Source: Vulcanimicrobiota bacterium
Lineage (GTDB): Bacteria > Vulcanimicrobiota > Vulcanimicrobiia > Vulcanimicrobiales > Vulcanimicrobiaceae
Direction: 5' to 3'
Assembly (NCBI GenBank): GCA_013036095.1
Contig: JAAXCW010000005.1
Coordinates: 124,001 to 188,000 of the forward strand
Length of the DNA: 64,000 nucleotides
Below, in pieces: positions 8,556 through 20,887 of this stretch; positions within the stretch are counted from its first letter, which is position 1; each line of letters opens with the position of its first letter. The notes beneath the pieces were generated by a model that was not told where the DNA came from, made no database searches, and worked only from the letters and a program-made list of their open reading frames with translations. Made by a program: the position numbers and the translations under genes.

Positions 8556-8649
8556 CCCCTCGACAGGCGCCCAAAAGGGCGCTGCTCAGGGTCCTTCGAC
8601 AGGCTCAGGATGACATTTATCGGCTCAGGATGACATTTATCGGCTCAGG

Positions 8650-8655
<6 letters not shown>
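8556..8655. repeat. palindromic repeat copy 4 with tandem 20-base tail
   Basis: A full repeat (CCCCTCGACAGGCGCCC... through CTCAGGATGACA) is followed by two further tandem units of CGGCTCAGGATGACATTTAT. The last unit runs into the start codon of mfd. It fills most of the mfd upstream region, so it lies where a promoter or leader should be. Confidence 0.85.
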
Positions 8656-12228
<3,573 letters not shown>

Positions 12229-12251
12229 GGCCCGGCGCGAATCGGGCGGCG

Positions 12252-13181
12252 GTGATAAAACGTACATTCATAGCCGCGCTCTTGCTTGCGGCGACACTTA
12301 CCGCGTGCGCCACCGGCGGCAGCACGATTTTAACCGTCAACGGCCAGGCGATCACTCGCGATCAGCTCGATACCAAACTCGAGAACAGCTCGACTCCCGT
12401 TACGGCGCGCAACCTGCTGCAACTGATGGTCACCGACGACCTGATCGATCAGTACGCCCAAACCCATAAAATTACGGTCTCGCAACCCGAGATCGACAAG
12501 ATCGAAAATCAGTACAAGGCGCAGTATCCCGCCAATCAGTGGGACCAGCTGCTGAAAGCGCGCGGTCTCACCGAGCAAGACGTGCAAGACTTGATCCGCC
12601 GCCAGATCATCCTGGACAAGGCCGTCGGCGCCGGCGTGCATATTCCGCCGAGCCAAGTTGCTGCGTACTTCAAACTCAACCACGCGCAGCTCGATCAGCC
12701 GGCGCAAGCGCGCGCGCGTCACATCTTGGTTGCGGATCTCGCTACGGCGCAGAAGGTCGAAGCCGATCTGAAGGCCGGTAAAGATTTTGCAGCCGAGGCA
12801 AAACAGTACTCGATGGATACCGGCAGCAAAGACAGCGGCGGCGAACTCGGCTTCTTCCCGCGGGGCCGCATGGTGCCGGCGTTCGACGCGTACGTTTTTA
12901 GCGGACCGATCGGAAAGATCAGCGCACCGATCAAATCGCAACTGGGCTATCACATCATACAGATCGAAGAGCGCAAGCCCGCAATGAAAGCGACGCTGGC
13001 CGGCTCGACGGCGAAGATCACCCAGATGCTCCGCCAGCAGCAAGAGAGTCCGCTGATCCAGCAGTTCTTGCAGCAGCAGCAGCAAACTGCGAAGATCGAC
13101 GTCAGCGATCAGCGCTTCGCCGGTCTCTTTCCGACGCCGCTCCCCGCCGCTGCGGCCCCGGCGCCAGCGCAGACGAAGTAG
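12252..13181 (+). CDS. PpiC/parvulin-type peptidyl-prolyl isomerase lipoprotein
   Basis: Envelope foldase related to PrsA/SurA. The lipobox LTAC puts the lipidated Cys at residue 19. A SurA_N-like helical chaperone domain (about 25-135) precedes a parvulin domain (about 150-250) with ARHILV, GGELGFFPRGRMVPAFD and LGYHIIQIEER. The tail is Gln-rich then Pro/Ala-rich. Translation starts at GTG 12252, 23 bases after mfd, as in Bacillus-like genomes where envelope genes follow mfd. Lgt, needed for its lipidation, is at 28526. Confidence 0.92.
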   Translation: MIKRTFIAALLLAATLTACATGGSTILTVNGQAITRDQLDTKLENSSTPVTARNLLQLMVTDDLIDQYAQTHKITVSQPEIDKIENQYKAQYPANQWDQLLKARGLTEQDVQDLIRRQIILDKAVGAGVHIPPSQVAAYFKLNHAQLDQPAQARARHILVADLATAQKVEADLKAGKDFAAEAKQYSMDTGSKDSGGELGFFPRGRMVPAFDAYVFSGPIGKISAPIKSQLGYHIIQIEERKPAMKATLAGSTAKITQMLRQQQESPLIQQFLQQQQQTAKIDVSDQRFAGLFPTPLPAAAAPAPAQTK

Positions 13182-13194
13182 CCTCTAGCCCACC

Positions 13195-14448
13195 GTGCTG
13201 GTGCGCATCGTCGGGCTCGGGCCGGGCGATCCGGGACTGCTCACGCTGGGAAGTCTCGATGCGCTGCGCGCGTCGCGGCGCGCCGCACTGATGCTCGCCC
13301 CGGCCGAGCTCACTTCATACATCGAATCGCAAGGCGTCGAGATCCTCACCGATCTCGCCGCCGATCCAGCGCTGTTCGTCCGTGGCGCGACCGACGCGGT
13401 TTCCGCGGTCGCTGACGCTATTTCCGATGTCATGGTGAGCTTGTCGAACCACCCCGAGCATGTCATCCTGAGTAGCGCATCTTCGATGCGCGTGTCGAAG
13501 GACGAGGGGACGATCGCAATCGGCATCATCGGAAATCCGCTCTCGGACTTTCCCGGCTTGCCGCAATTCGTGCGGGCGCTCGAAAGCCGCGGGATGCGAA
13601 CGGAGATCGTGCCCGGCGTTCCGCGCGATATACTGTCGGCCGCAATCGCCATGCCGCTCGTGCCGCTGCCCCCCGCTTCCACGCACCATACGTGGAACGA
13701 CTTGATCGAAATCATGGCGCGCCTGCGGCGGTCGTGTCCGTGGGATCGCGAACAAACCCATCGTACACTCGTGCCGTATCTCATAGAAGAGACGTACGAA
13801 GTCGTAGAAGCGATCGAACTGAACGACGAAACCGCGCTGAGCGAAGAACTCGGCGACCTGTTACTGCAAATTGTTTTTCACGCGCAGATCGGCAGCGAAA
13901 CGGGACGCTTCACGAGCGCCGACGTCATCGATGCGCTTTCGAACAAAATGATCCGGCGCCATCCGCACGTTTTCGGCGAAGCCGTCATCGAGGACGTCGA
14001 CGCGCAGTGGAAAAATTGGGAGCGCCTTAAAGCCGAAGAGGCCACCGGGCGCAAACGGCGCAGCCGGCTCGACGGTATTCCCAAACATCTCGGAGCGATG
14101 CAGCGCGGGCAGCGCATGCAAGAGAAAGCGGCCCGCGTGGGTTTCGACTGGCCTGCAGCCTCGCAGATTCTCGATAAGCTCGTCGAAGAGCTGCGCGAAC
14201 TGGCCGAGGCCCGGCGCGCCAAGCAGGACGATCCGCACGTGCGCGAAGAGCTCGGCGACGTCTTCTTCACGCTAGTCAATCTGTCGCGCGCGCTCGGGAT
14301 CGACGCGGAAGCCGCGATGCGCGAGGCGAACGACAAGTTTTACAAACGCTTCAGTTTTATGGAAGCGCGAGCTGCCAAGGAAGGCAAGTCGCTCGCCGAT
14401 ATGACGCTGGACGAACTCGAGGAATTGTGGAAACTGGCAAAGATCTGA
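13195..14448 (+). CDS. mazG: MazG NTP pyrophosphohydrolase with methylase-like N-domain (YabN type)
   Basis: House-cleaning nucleoside triphosphate pyrophosphohydrolase of 417 residues. Residues 1-150 form a tetrapyrrole-methylase-like domain starting [15 protein letters not shown]; residues about 165-410 are two MazG units with the metal-binding [11 protein letters not shown] and [13 protein letters not shown], then [13 protein letters not shown]. The N-domain carries an in-frame repeat insertion (about residues 79-105, MVSLSNHPE... to VSKDEG) shortly before the conserved IGIIGNPL strand. GTG start at 13195. The fused architecture and position near mfd match yabN of Bacillus. Confidence 0.93.
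   Translation: MLVRIVGLGPGDPGLLTLGSLDALRASRRAALMLAPAELTSYIESQGVEILTDLAADPALFVRGATDAVSAVADAISDVMVSLSNHPEHVILSSASSMRVSKDEGTIAIGIIGNPLSDFPGLPQFVRALESRGMRTEIVPGVPRDILSAAIAMPLVPLPPASTHHTWNDLIEIMARLRRSCPWDREQTHRTLVPYLIEETYEVVEAIELNDETALSEELGDLLLQIVFHAQIGSETGRFTSADVIDALSNKMIRRHPHVFGEAVIEDVDAQWKNWERLKAEEATGRKRRSRLDGIPKHLGAMQRGQRMQEKAARVGFDWPAASQILDKLVEELRELAEARRAKQDDPHVREELGDVFFTLVNLSRALGIDAEAAMREANDKFYKRFSFMEARAAKEGKSLADMTLDELEELWKLAKI
13429..13510. repeat. palindromic repeat copy 6, in frame in mazG (double unit)
   Basis: Two adjoining units: TGTCATGGTGAGCTTGTCGA...CCCCGAG, then TGTCATCCTGAGTAGCGCAT with central palindrome GCGCATCTTCGATGCGC and GTCGAAGGACGAGGGG. Together they add about 27 residues to the methylase-like domain. 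Confidence 0.88.
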
Positions 14449-14825
14449 CGAGCACTATTCGCGTGCGGATGAGCTCGAGCGACGCGCACTATGGGGGAGA
14501 CCTGGTAGACGGCGCGCGCATGCTCGAACTGTTCGGCGACGTCGCGACGGAGCTGCTCATCCGCCTGGACGGCGACGAAGGCTTGTTCGCCGGGTACGAC
14601 AGCGTCGAATTTCTCGCGCCCGTGCGCGCGGGCGACTATATCGAAGCGTCGGGGCGAATCGAAAGCACCGGAAATACTTCGCGCAAAATGTCGTTTGAGG
14701 CGCGTAAGGTTATCGCCGCACGTCCCGACGTCGGCCCTTCGGCGGCTGATGCGCTCGCGGAACCGATCGTCGTGTGCCGAGCTTCGGGCACGTGCGTTAC
14801 GCCGCGGAAGAAGAAACGAACTTAG
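14427..14825 (+). CDS. kal: 3-aminobutyryl-CoA ammonia-lyase-like hotdog protein
   Basis: Hotdog-fold protein of 132 residues. The block [20 protein letters not shown], then [33 protein letters not shown] and [10 protein letters not shown] strongly recall Kal, the enzyme removing ammonia from 3-aminobutyryl-CoA in lysine fermentation. No other lysine-fermentation gene (kamA, kamDE, kdd, kce) is in view, so the physiological substrate may differ. GTG 14427 overlaps the mazG stop by 22 bases, implying translational coupling. The last 20 residues are basic and unlike the family. Confidence 0.75.
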   Translation: METGKDLTSTIRVRMSSSDAHYGGDLVDGARMLELFGDVATELLIRLDGDEGLFAGYDSVEFLAPVRAGDYIEASGRIESTGNTSRKMSFEARKVIAARPDVGPSAADALAEPIVVCRASGTCVTPRKKKRT

Positions 14826-14828
14826 CGG

Positions 14829-15113
14829 CTACGCGGGAAGGCGGCGTTCCACGTCCTCCAGACGAGTTTCGATCCGGCCGACCCGCCGATCCAGGGACCC
14901 GTAGTGAAACTCCAGGCTATCAAAGCGCTTGTCGTGCTCCACGAGCTTTGCGCCAATCTCAACGAAACGCTTATCGTGCTCCGCGAGTGCTGCGTCGACC
15001 CGATCGAAGCGCTGGTAAATACCTTCGAATTGCCCAGCGACGCCACCCTTAAAATCAATCAAAGCGTCCATAAGCTCGCGAGTGGTCGGATCTCTATCCA
15101 TAAATGCTATCAC
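14829..15113 (-). CDS. small coiled-coil protein
   Basis: Ninety-four residues (90 if the ATG at 15101 is used), mostly heptad-patterned: repeated AEHDKRF and VEHDKRF units followed by LDRRVGRIETRLEDVERRL. No export signal or catalytic motif is visible. The regular heptads and lack of a competing gene make it likely real. It sits convergently 3 bases from the Kal-like gene. Function unknown; similar short coiled coils are often annotated only as hypothetical. Confidence 0.55.
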   Translation of the reverse strand: MIAFMDRDPTTRELMDALIDFKGGVAGQFEGIYQRFDRVDAALAEHDKRFVEIGAKLVEHDKRFDSLEFHYGSLDRRVGRIETRLEDVERRLPA

Positions 15114-15162
15114 GCACTACGAACGTTGCCGGAATTGTTCCTTGTGATTACCTTTATGTGAC

Positions 15163-15209
15163 CGTCCTTCGACAACGAGTTCGCACTGCGAACTCTACTC
15201 AGGATGACA
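15163..15209. repeat. palindromic repeat copy 7, intergenic
   Basis: CGTCCTTCGACAACGAGTTC, central GCACTGC, then GAACTCTACTCAGGATGACA. It lies between two minus-strand genes, upstream of the coiled-coil gene and downstream of the MATE gene. Confidence 0.88.
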
Positions 15210-15226
15210 ACAGGGACCGAACCCAC

Positions 15227-16624
15227 CTAGATTAGGCGCTCGTGCGTCATGCGCTTCCAGAACAGTTCGTAGTAGCCGAATTGTAAGAGCAGAACAACGC
15301 AGTATGCAATCGGATAGCCCATCCAAATGCCGTCGATGCCGTACTTGTGCATCAGGATCCACGCCGCGGGAACTTCTACCGCCCAAATTGCGAAGATACC
15401 GTTGAACGTCGGCCAAAAGACGGTGCCGCTGCTGCGCATCACACCGCTGAGTACCGAGGAGTTACCGAAGAGTAAGTAACTCCACAACGTGATCATCAGC
15501 AGTGCATGCGCGATGTGGAGGGGTCGCTCCGAGGTTACGAACCAACCGAGAATATTCCACGCGAAAATATAGCACAGCAAGATAATAATGCCGCCGATGG
15601 CGTAGTTCAGGCCTACGCCCGACCGGATCACGCTATTGAGTTTGTCTTCGCGCTTTGCGCCGATGCACTGCGCACCGAAAATCGACGCGGCAATGCCGAT
15701 GCTGATGGCCGGGAACTGCACGTAGCCGACGATTTGGTTGACGGCGCCGTACGCGGCGGTCGCGTCCGAGCCGAAGCGGTTCACGAAACTGATGACGGCG
15801 ATTTCCGCAAGCGCGACCATGATGACTTGCAAGCCGATGGGGACGCCCAACCGCACCACGGTCTTGGTGATCTTCCAATCGATGCGCATGTCGCGCATCA
15901 TCTCAAAATCGAACGAAAGCGGATCTTTGCGGCGCTCTAAGAGCACGAGCAACCCTACGAACGCAATGGCATTGCTGATATATCCCGCAATCGCGGCCGA
16001 CGCGACGCCCAGGCGTGGCAGGCCCGCCCATCCTAAAATGAAGGCGGGGGTGAGCACGGCGATCAGAACGGCGCTCACGATCAAGAAATAGAACGGCGTC
16101 TGAGAGTCGCCCGTACCGCGGATGAACGTCGTATAGGCCAAATATGGAAAGAGCATCGGGCACGAACAGAAAATGAGCTGCGAGTACATCGTCGAGGCGC
16201 CCAAGATATCGTGCGGCGTTTGGATGAGCCTCAGCAAGTCGTTGCTCAGGAAGATTCCGATAACCGCGACGATGACCCCGAGAATAACGCTAATCGAAAG
16301 CGTCGTGCCGGCGACGCGCTTCATCGCGTGGGTGTTGCCCGAACCGAATGCTTGGCCGATGAGAATCGTGCTGCCGCTCGAAAGGCCGATCAAGAACGAG
16401 ATCAACAAGAAAATGATCGGAAAGATTCCGGAGACGGCGGCCAATGCGCGCACACCGATCAGCTGGCCGAGATAGATGCTGGCGACCGTTTGCGAAGCGG
16501 ACTGTAAAACGTTGCTGAGGAGCAGCGGGACGAGGAAGATCAGGAAGAGCCGCCACATCGGCCGGCTTTCGTCGAAGATGTTGACCTGGCCGCGGCGCAT
16601 GGCCGGGCGAGCTGCCGTCGCCAT
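15227..16624 (-). CDS. MATE-family efflux transporter
   Basis: Twelve-helix cation-coupled multidrug/metabolite exporter. The body from PMWRLFLIFLVPLLLSNVLQ through the second MatE half (VRLGVPIGLQVIMVALAEIA) shows the two-fold MATE repeat, with AVNQIVGYVQFPAISIGIA typical of helix 7-8. The start is taken at ATG 16624 (465 residues); ATG 16600 is also possible, and in-frame sequence farther upstream only mirrors the S4 gene. It is divergent from the S4 gene by 46 bases. In Bacillus a flippase of the same superfamily (yabM) occupies this place, but here it is clearly MATE-like. Confidence 0.88.
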   Translation of the reverse strand: MATAARPAMRRGQVNIFDESRPMWRLFLIFLVPLLLSNVLQSASQTVASIYLGQLIGVRALAAVSGIFPIIFLLISFLIGLSSGSTILIGQAFGSGNTHAMKRVAGTTLSISVILGVIVAVIGIFLSNDLLRLIQTPHDILGASTMYSQLIFCSCPMLFPYLAYTTFIRGTGDSQTPFYFLIVSAVLIAVLTPAFILGWAGLPRLGVASAAIAGYISNAIAFVGLLVLLERRKDPLSFDFEMMRDMRIDWKITKTVVRLGVPIGLQVIMVALAEIAVISFVNRFGSDATAAYGAVNQIVGYVQFPAISIGIAASIFGAQCIGAKREDKLNSVIRSGVGLNYAIGGIIILLCYIFAWNILGWFVTSERPLHIAHALLMITLWSYLLFGNSSVLSGVMRSSGTVFWPTFNGIFAIWAVEVPAAWILMHKYGIDGIWMGYPIAYCVVLLLQFGYYELFWKRMTHERLI

Positions 16625-16670
16625 CGGCGCTCGGGTTGGCGAGCAGGGTCCGAATCTCTTTTTTCGGGAA

Positions 16671-16943
16671 ATGGTGCGCGTGCGGCTCGATAAGTTCATG
16701 AAGATCTCGCGCTTGAGCAAGCGGCGCAGCGAGGCGCACGAAGCGCTGGTGCACGGGCGCATCACCAAAGACGGCAGGCCGCTCAAGCCCGGGTACGACG
16801 TGCGCCCGGGCGACGTTCTGGTGATCCATTACGCGACCCGATACGTAACTGTGCGGATCCGGGAAGTGCCGCTGCGCATGACTCCGGCCGTCAAACCTGC
16901 CGCGCTGTACGATGTCGTAGAAGAGCGGCCCGACGATGCGTAA
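16671..16943 (+). CDS. rqcP: S4-domain RNA-binding protein (RqcP/YabO-like)
   Basis: Single S4 domain of 90 residues: RLDKFMKISRLSKRRSEAHE, HGRITKDGRPLKPGYDV and GDVLVIHYATR. This is the layout of RqcP (YabO), which binds obstructed 50S subunits during alanine-tailing quality control. I start at ATG 16671; sequence upstream in frame is antisense to the MATE gene. It overlaps whiA by 8 bases. Other small S4 proteins (Hsp15 type) look similar, but the mazG neighbourhood favours YabO. Confidence 0.8.
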   Translation: MVRVRLDKFMKISRLSKRRSEAHEALVHGRITKDGRPLKPGYDVRPGDVLVIHYATRYVTVRIREVPLRMTPAVKPAALYDVVEERPDDA

Positions 16944-17808
16944 CCTTTCCGCCGACACCAAAGACGCGCTGGCGCGTAACTTTCCACCCGAAGCGCACTG
17001 CCGCGAGGCACTCCTCGCCGGCCTGGTCCTTTACGGCACTCGAACGATCCGCAAGCGCACGTACTTCGTCACGCATCGCAACGCGGTGGCGCGATTGTTT
17101 CTCAAGCTTTCCCCTCGAGACGCGCGCTTCGCGCGCTCCTCGGGGTCCTTCGACAAGCTCAGGATGACAAAACGGGTGCAGCGAATTGCAATCCCCGTCG
17201 AGCCGCAGCGCGCGCGCAAACCGGTGCGGAAGTGCGATCGCGTAATGGAAGCGCGGGCTGCATTTTTGACGTGCGGTTCGGTTTCCGCCGGATCGCAAGG
17301 TTATCATTTGGAATTCGTGCCGCCGGATCGCGAGCGCGCGGAACGGCTCGAATGGATCTTGCGTGCCGTTGCGGGACCGCCCAAAAAAATGCGGCGCAGC
17401 GGGCGCGCAACGCTCTACTATAAAGACTTCGAAGCGATCGTCGAGTTTTTCGGAGTCACCGGCGCACACAATACCGTGCTCGAACTCGAAGGCGTCCACG
17501 CGCTCAAGGAAACGAAGAATCGCATCCACCGATTGGTGAACACCGAGGCCGCAAACCTCGAGCGCGTCGCCGGCGCGGCCGCAGCGCAGCGCGAGATCAT
17601 CGATTACGTGAGCTCCGCGCATGGCCTGCGCCACCTTAGCGCGGCGCTGCGCGAAATCGCCGAACTGCGGCTGAACTATCCCGATGAAAGCTTGGCGGAG
17701 TTGGGCAGGCGCTGCAACCCGCCGATATCAAAGCCGTCTGCCGGCGGCCGCCTCAATGCGCTCGCGCGGCTCGCGCGGCGCCTGCGCGGGGAATCGGCCG
17801 CACGATGA
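16936..17808 (+). CDS. whiA: DNA-binding regulator WhiA
   Basis: Homologue of the WhiA regulator, which combines a degenerate LAGLIDADG homing-endonuclease fold with a C-terminal helix-turn-helix. Recognisable blocks are [14 protein letters not shown] (about 22), [20 protein letters not shown] (about 106), [20 protein letters not shown] (about 195) and the HTH region [20 protein letters not shown]. Residues about 59-78 (ending SFDKLRMT) are an in-frame palindromic repeat within the N-terminal domain. It is translationally coupled to the S4 gene upstream and gap downstream (4-base overlap). In Gram-positives WhiA affects division genes; sepF and divIVA are also in this window. Confidence 0.88.
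   Translation: MRNLSADTKDALARNFPPEAHCREALLAGLVLYGTRTIRKRTYFVTHRNAVARLFLKLSPRDARFARSSGSFDKLRMTKRVQRIAIPVEPQRARKPVRKCDRVMEARAAFLTCGSVSAGSQGYHLEFVPPDRERAERLEWILRAVAGPPKKMRRSGRATLYYKDFEAIVEFFGVTGAHNTVLELEGVHALKETKNRIHRLVNTEAANLERVAGAAAAQREIIDYVSSAHGLRHLSAALREIAELRLNYPDESLAELGRRCNPPISKPSAGGRLNALARLARRLRGESAAR
17111..17169. repeat. palindromic repeat copy 8, in frame in whiA
   Basis: CCCCTCGAGACGCGCGCTTC, GCGCGCTCCTCGGGG, then TCCTTCGACAAGCTCAGGATGACA. It contains two nested hairpins and is read through as part of WhiA. Confidence 0.88.
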
Positions 17809-18839
17809 CTAAAGCCGGAAATTCTATGCGAATCGGCATCAACGGCTTCGGCCGCATCGGAAGAAATTTCACCAAAGCCCTGCTCGAACGGCATCCGGGA
17901 ATCGAGATCGCTGCCGTAAACGATCTTACCAGCGCGGCGGAATGTGCGCACCTGTTCAAGTTCGATTCGAACTACGGCACGTTTGACGGCGACGTCTCCT
18001 GCGAGGGCGACTCGCTCATCATTAACGGCCGCAAAATCAAAGTGCTCGCGGAGCGCGATCCCGGAAAACTTCCGTGGAAGGATCTGGGAGCCGACGTCGT
18101 CATCGAATCGACCGGCTTGTTTACCGACGCCGAAAAAGCGCGCGCGCACATTGCGGGCGGCGGCGCCAAGAAAGTCCTGATCTCCGCGCCCGCAAAAGGT
18201 GAGGACATCACGATCGTGCTCGGTGTGAACGAGCGCAACTACGATCCCGAGAAGCACAACATCATCTCCAATGCGTCCTGCACCACGAATTGCTTGGCCA
18301 CCGCCGTCAAACCCATCGTCGATAATTTGGGTTGGGTCAAAGGGTTCATGTCGACGATCCATTCCTACACGAACGATCAGAACATCTTGGACGCGCCGCA
18401 CAAGGATTTGCGCCGCGCGCGCAACGCCGCGACGAACATCATCCCGACGTCTACCGGTGCTGCTAAAGCGCTCTACCTCACGATTCCCGAAATCAAAGGC
18501 ACCTTCGACGGTTTCGCTCTGCGCGTTCCCACGGCGACGGTTTCGATGATCTACTTGGTCGCGCAGGTCAAGCGCGAGACGACGAAGGATGAAGTCAATC
18601 AGATTCTAAAGAGCGCGGCCGGCGGCGACCTGAGCGAATACGTGCGTTACTGCGATGAAGAACTCGTTTCGAGCGACTTCAAGAAATCACCGTACAGTTC
18701 GATCGTGGATTCGCTGCTGACCAATGCGAACGGCGATCTCATACAGCTCGCGGCCTGGTACGACAACGAGTGGGGATACTCGTGCCGACTGGCGGACCTC
18801 ACCGCGCTGGTTCTCGAAAAAATACCCGCGCGAGCCTAG
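17805..18839 (+). CDS. gap: glyceraldehyde-3-phosphate dehydrogenase
   Basis: Glycolytic enzyme converting glyceraldehyde-3-phosphate to 1,3-bisphosphoglycerate with NAD(P). The Rossmann start [13 protein letters not shown] and the catalytic [11 protein letters not shown] (Cys about 159) are intact; length is 344. Two starts are possible: ATG 17805, overlapping the whiA stop by 4 bases, or ATG 17826, which begins directly at MRIGINGFG and has GGAA 6-7 bases upstream. It opens the gap-pgk-tpiA run. Confidence 0.97.
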   Translation: MTKAGNSMRIGINGFGRIGRNFTKALLERHPGIEIAAVNDLTSAAECAHLFKFDSNYGTFDGDVSCEGDSLIINGRKIKVLAERDPGKLPWKDLGADVVIESTGLFTDAEKARAHIAGGGAKKVLISAPAKGEDITIVLGVNERNYDPEKHNIISNASCTTNCLATAVKPIVDNLGWVKGFMSTIHSYTNDQNILDAPHKDLRRARNAATNIIPTSTGAAKALYLTIPEIKGTFDGFALRVPTATVSMIYLVAQVKRETTKDEVNQILKSAAGGDLSEYVRYCDEELVSSDFKKSPYSSIVDSLLTNANGDLIQLAAWYDNEWGYSCRLADLTALVLEKIPARA

Positions 18840-20023
18840 TGCCCACGCTTGCGACCCTGAAAGACGCGGACGTGCGCGGCAAGCGCGTGCTGCTCCGTGA
18901 AGACCTTAACGTCCCGCTCAAAGAGGGGCGCATTCTCGACTACAAGCGGATCGATTCCGCGCTGCCGACGCTCCGTTATCTCGCCAATCGCGGCGCGCGC
19001 ACGATTATCGTTTCGCATTTGGGACGCCCCGAAGGTAAACGCAATCCGAAATACACGTTAAAACCGGTGGCATCGGCGCTCTCCGAACGCCTGCACAGCG
19101 AGGTGCCTCTTGTACCGGATGTCGTTGGTCCAGCTGCGCAAGAGGTCTCTGAGTCATTGCGCGACGGACAGATCGTCATGCTCGAAAACGTCCGCTTCGA
19201 ACCGGGTGAAGAACAGAACGATCCACACTTTAGCAAACAGCTGGCGTCGCTGGCCGACCTTTACGTCAACGACGCTTTCGGGACCGCGCACCGCGCGCAC
19301 GCTTCGACCGAAGGCGTCGCCCATTGTTTGCCGGCCTTCGCGGGTCCGCTGATGGAAAGCGAGATCGCGGAGCTTTCAACGCTCTTGACGAATCCCGAGC
19401 GGCCGTACGTCTGCGTCATTGGCGGCGCAAAAGTTAAAGACAAAATCGGCGTTTTCAGAAATCTGATGGAACGGGTCACAACGTTTTGCATCGGAGGCGG
19501 AATGGCGAACACGTTTTTGGCGGCGCAAGGAATCGACGTCGGCGCATCGCTGCGCGACGATGACCTGCGGCCGGCTCAAGCGATGCTCGAGCTCGCGCGC
19601 AACCGCGGCGTCGAGATGATGCTGCCGGTCGACGCGGTCGTTTCGGCAAAGTTTGACGACGATGCCGGCGCGCACACGGTCGACTTGTCCGGCGTCGGCG
19701 ATGCGATGATTCTCGACATCGGACCGAAAACTGCTGCGGCGTACGCGAAGACCATCGAAGCGGCGCGCACGGTCGTCTTCAACGGGCCGATGGGCGTCTA
19801 CGAAAAAGCGCCTTACCGCGAAGGGACGCGCGCGGTCGGCGAGGCGATGGCGCGCGCGACGGCGCGCGGCGCACGCACGGTCGTGGGCGGCGGCGACGCC
19901 GCGGCAGCGGCCGAAGAACTCGGCTTCGCGGAGAGAGTCACCCACGTGAGCACTGGCGGTGGCGCGGCACTCGAATTTCTCGAGGGGAAGGAACTGCCCG
20001 GGATAAAGGCGCTCGAAACATGA
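18839..20023 (+). CDS. pgk: phosphoglycerate kinase
   Basis: Transfers phosphate from 1,3-bisphosphoglycerate to ADP. Motifs: [13 protein letters not shown] (substrate-binding, family form VRVDFNVP), [36 protein letters not shown] and the C-terminal [13 protein letters not shown]. The start is GTG 18839, whose G is the last base of the gap stop; it yields 394 residues, the usual size. Longer in-frame sequence upstream is only gap read in another frame. The usual first Asp of the VDFNVP motif appears as Glu-Asp-Leu, a conservative shift. Confidence 0.96.
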   Translation: MPTLATLKDADVRGKRVLLREDLNVPLKEGRILDYKRIDSALPTLRYLANRGARTIIVSHLGRPEGKRNPKYTLKPVASALSERLHSEVPLVPDVVGPAAQEVSESLRDGQIVMLENVRFEPGEEQNDPHFSKQLASLADLYVNDAFGTAHRAHASTEGVAHCLPAFAGPLMESEIAELSTLLTNPERPYVCVIGGAKVKDKIGVFRNLMERVTTFCIGGGMANTFLAAQGIDVGASLRDDDLRPAQAMLELARNRGVEMMLPVDAVVSAKFDDDAGAHTVDLSGVGDAMILDIGPKTAAAYAKTIEAARTVVFNGPMGVYEKAPYREGTRAVGEAMARATARGARTVVGGGDAAAAAEELGFAERVTHVSTGGGAALEFLEGKELPGIKALET

Positions 20024-20772
20024 GACAGCTCATTTGCGCCGGCAACTGGAAGATGCACAAAACGGCCAACGAAGCCGCTGCATTCGTCGACGCGTTTCTG
20101 CCGCTCGTGCGCGCGGTTCCCGACCGCGTCGAGATCGTGCTCTGTCCGCCGTTCACCGCGCTGGCCGCGGTTTCTCCGAAGCTCAGCGCCGGGCGTGTGA
20201 AGTTGGGCGCGCAAGATGTGCACTGGGAAAATAGCGGAGCGTTCACCGGCGCGGTCTCCGCACCGATGCTGCGCGAACACCGCGTGCAGTACGTCATCGT
20301 CGGCCACTCCGAGCGGCGCGAGTATTTCGGCGACACCGACCTAACGGTGCGGCTTAAAACTGCCGCAGCGCTCGCCGGCGGTCTCACGCCGATCGTCGCG
20401 GTCGGCGAGACGCTCGAATTGCGCGACGCGGGGAACACGCTTGCGCACGTAACGCTGCAAACGCGTGCCGCGCTCGAAGGGTTAAGCGAAGCCGACGTCG
20501 CGCGCGTCGTGCTCGCGTACGAACCAATCTGGGCTATCGGCACGGGCCGCAGCTGCGATCCCGCCGAAGCGAACGCGGTCATGGCCGCGATGCGCGCCTG
20601 CGTGCCGGGACTGCGCGAAACCCCGATTCTTTACGGCGGAAGCGTCAATTCCGAAAACATCGCCGATTACACGGCGCAGCCGGAGATCGACGGCGGCCTC
20701 GTCGGCGGCGCATCGCTCGATCCTAAATCGTTCGCCGGGCTCTGCGCGAACGCAGCGAGCGTGTCGCGTTGA
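20020..20772 (+). CDS. tpiA: triosephosphate isomerase
   Basis: Interconverts dihydroxyacetone phosphate and glyceraldehyde-3-phosphate. The barrel begins GNWKMHKT, has the catalytic His region [13 protein letters not shown] and the Glu region [13 protein letters not shown], with the phosphate loop [10 protein letters not shown]; length 250. The ATG overlaps the pgk stop by 4 bases. The palindromic repeat at 20781 separates it from gpmI. Confidence 0.97.
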   Translation: MRQLICAGNWKMHKTANEAAAFVDAFLPLVRAVPDRVEIVLCPPFTALAAVSPKLSAGRVKLGAQDVHWENSGAFTGAVSAPMLREHRVQYVIVGHSERREYFGDTDLTVRLKTAAALAGGLTPIVAVGETLELRDAGNTLAHVTLQTRAALEGLSEADVARVVLAYEPIWAIGTGRSCDPAEANAVMAAMRACVPGLRETPILYGGSVNSENIADYTAQPEIDGGLVGGASLDPKSFAGLCANAASVSR

Positions 20773-20780
20773 GCACTACT

Positions 20781-20882
20781 GTCATCCTGAGTAGAGTTCG
20801 CATTGCGAACTCGTTGTCGAAGGATGACATGCTCGCGCACCCTTCGAAGACGCGCGCCCGTGGCGCGCTACTCAGGATGACA
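20781..20882. repeat. palindromic repeat copy 9, double unit between tpiA and gpmI
   Basis: First unit GTCATCCTGAGTAGAGTTCG...CGAACTCGTTGTCGAAGGATGAC (perfect outer ends), second unit CACCCTTCGAAGACGCGCGC...CTACTCAGGATGACA. It occupies the whole tpiA-gpmI gap and may form a strong hairpin that affects mRNA stability or read-through. Confidence 0.9.
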
Positions 20883-20887
20883 CACTT

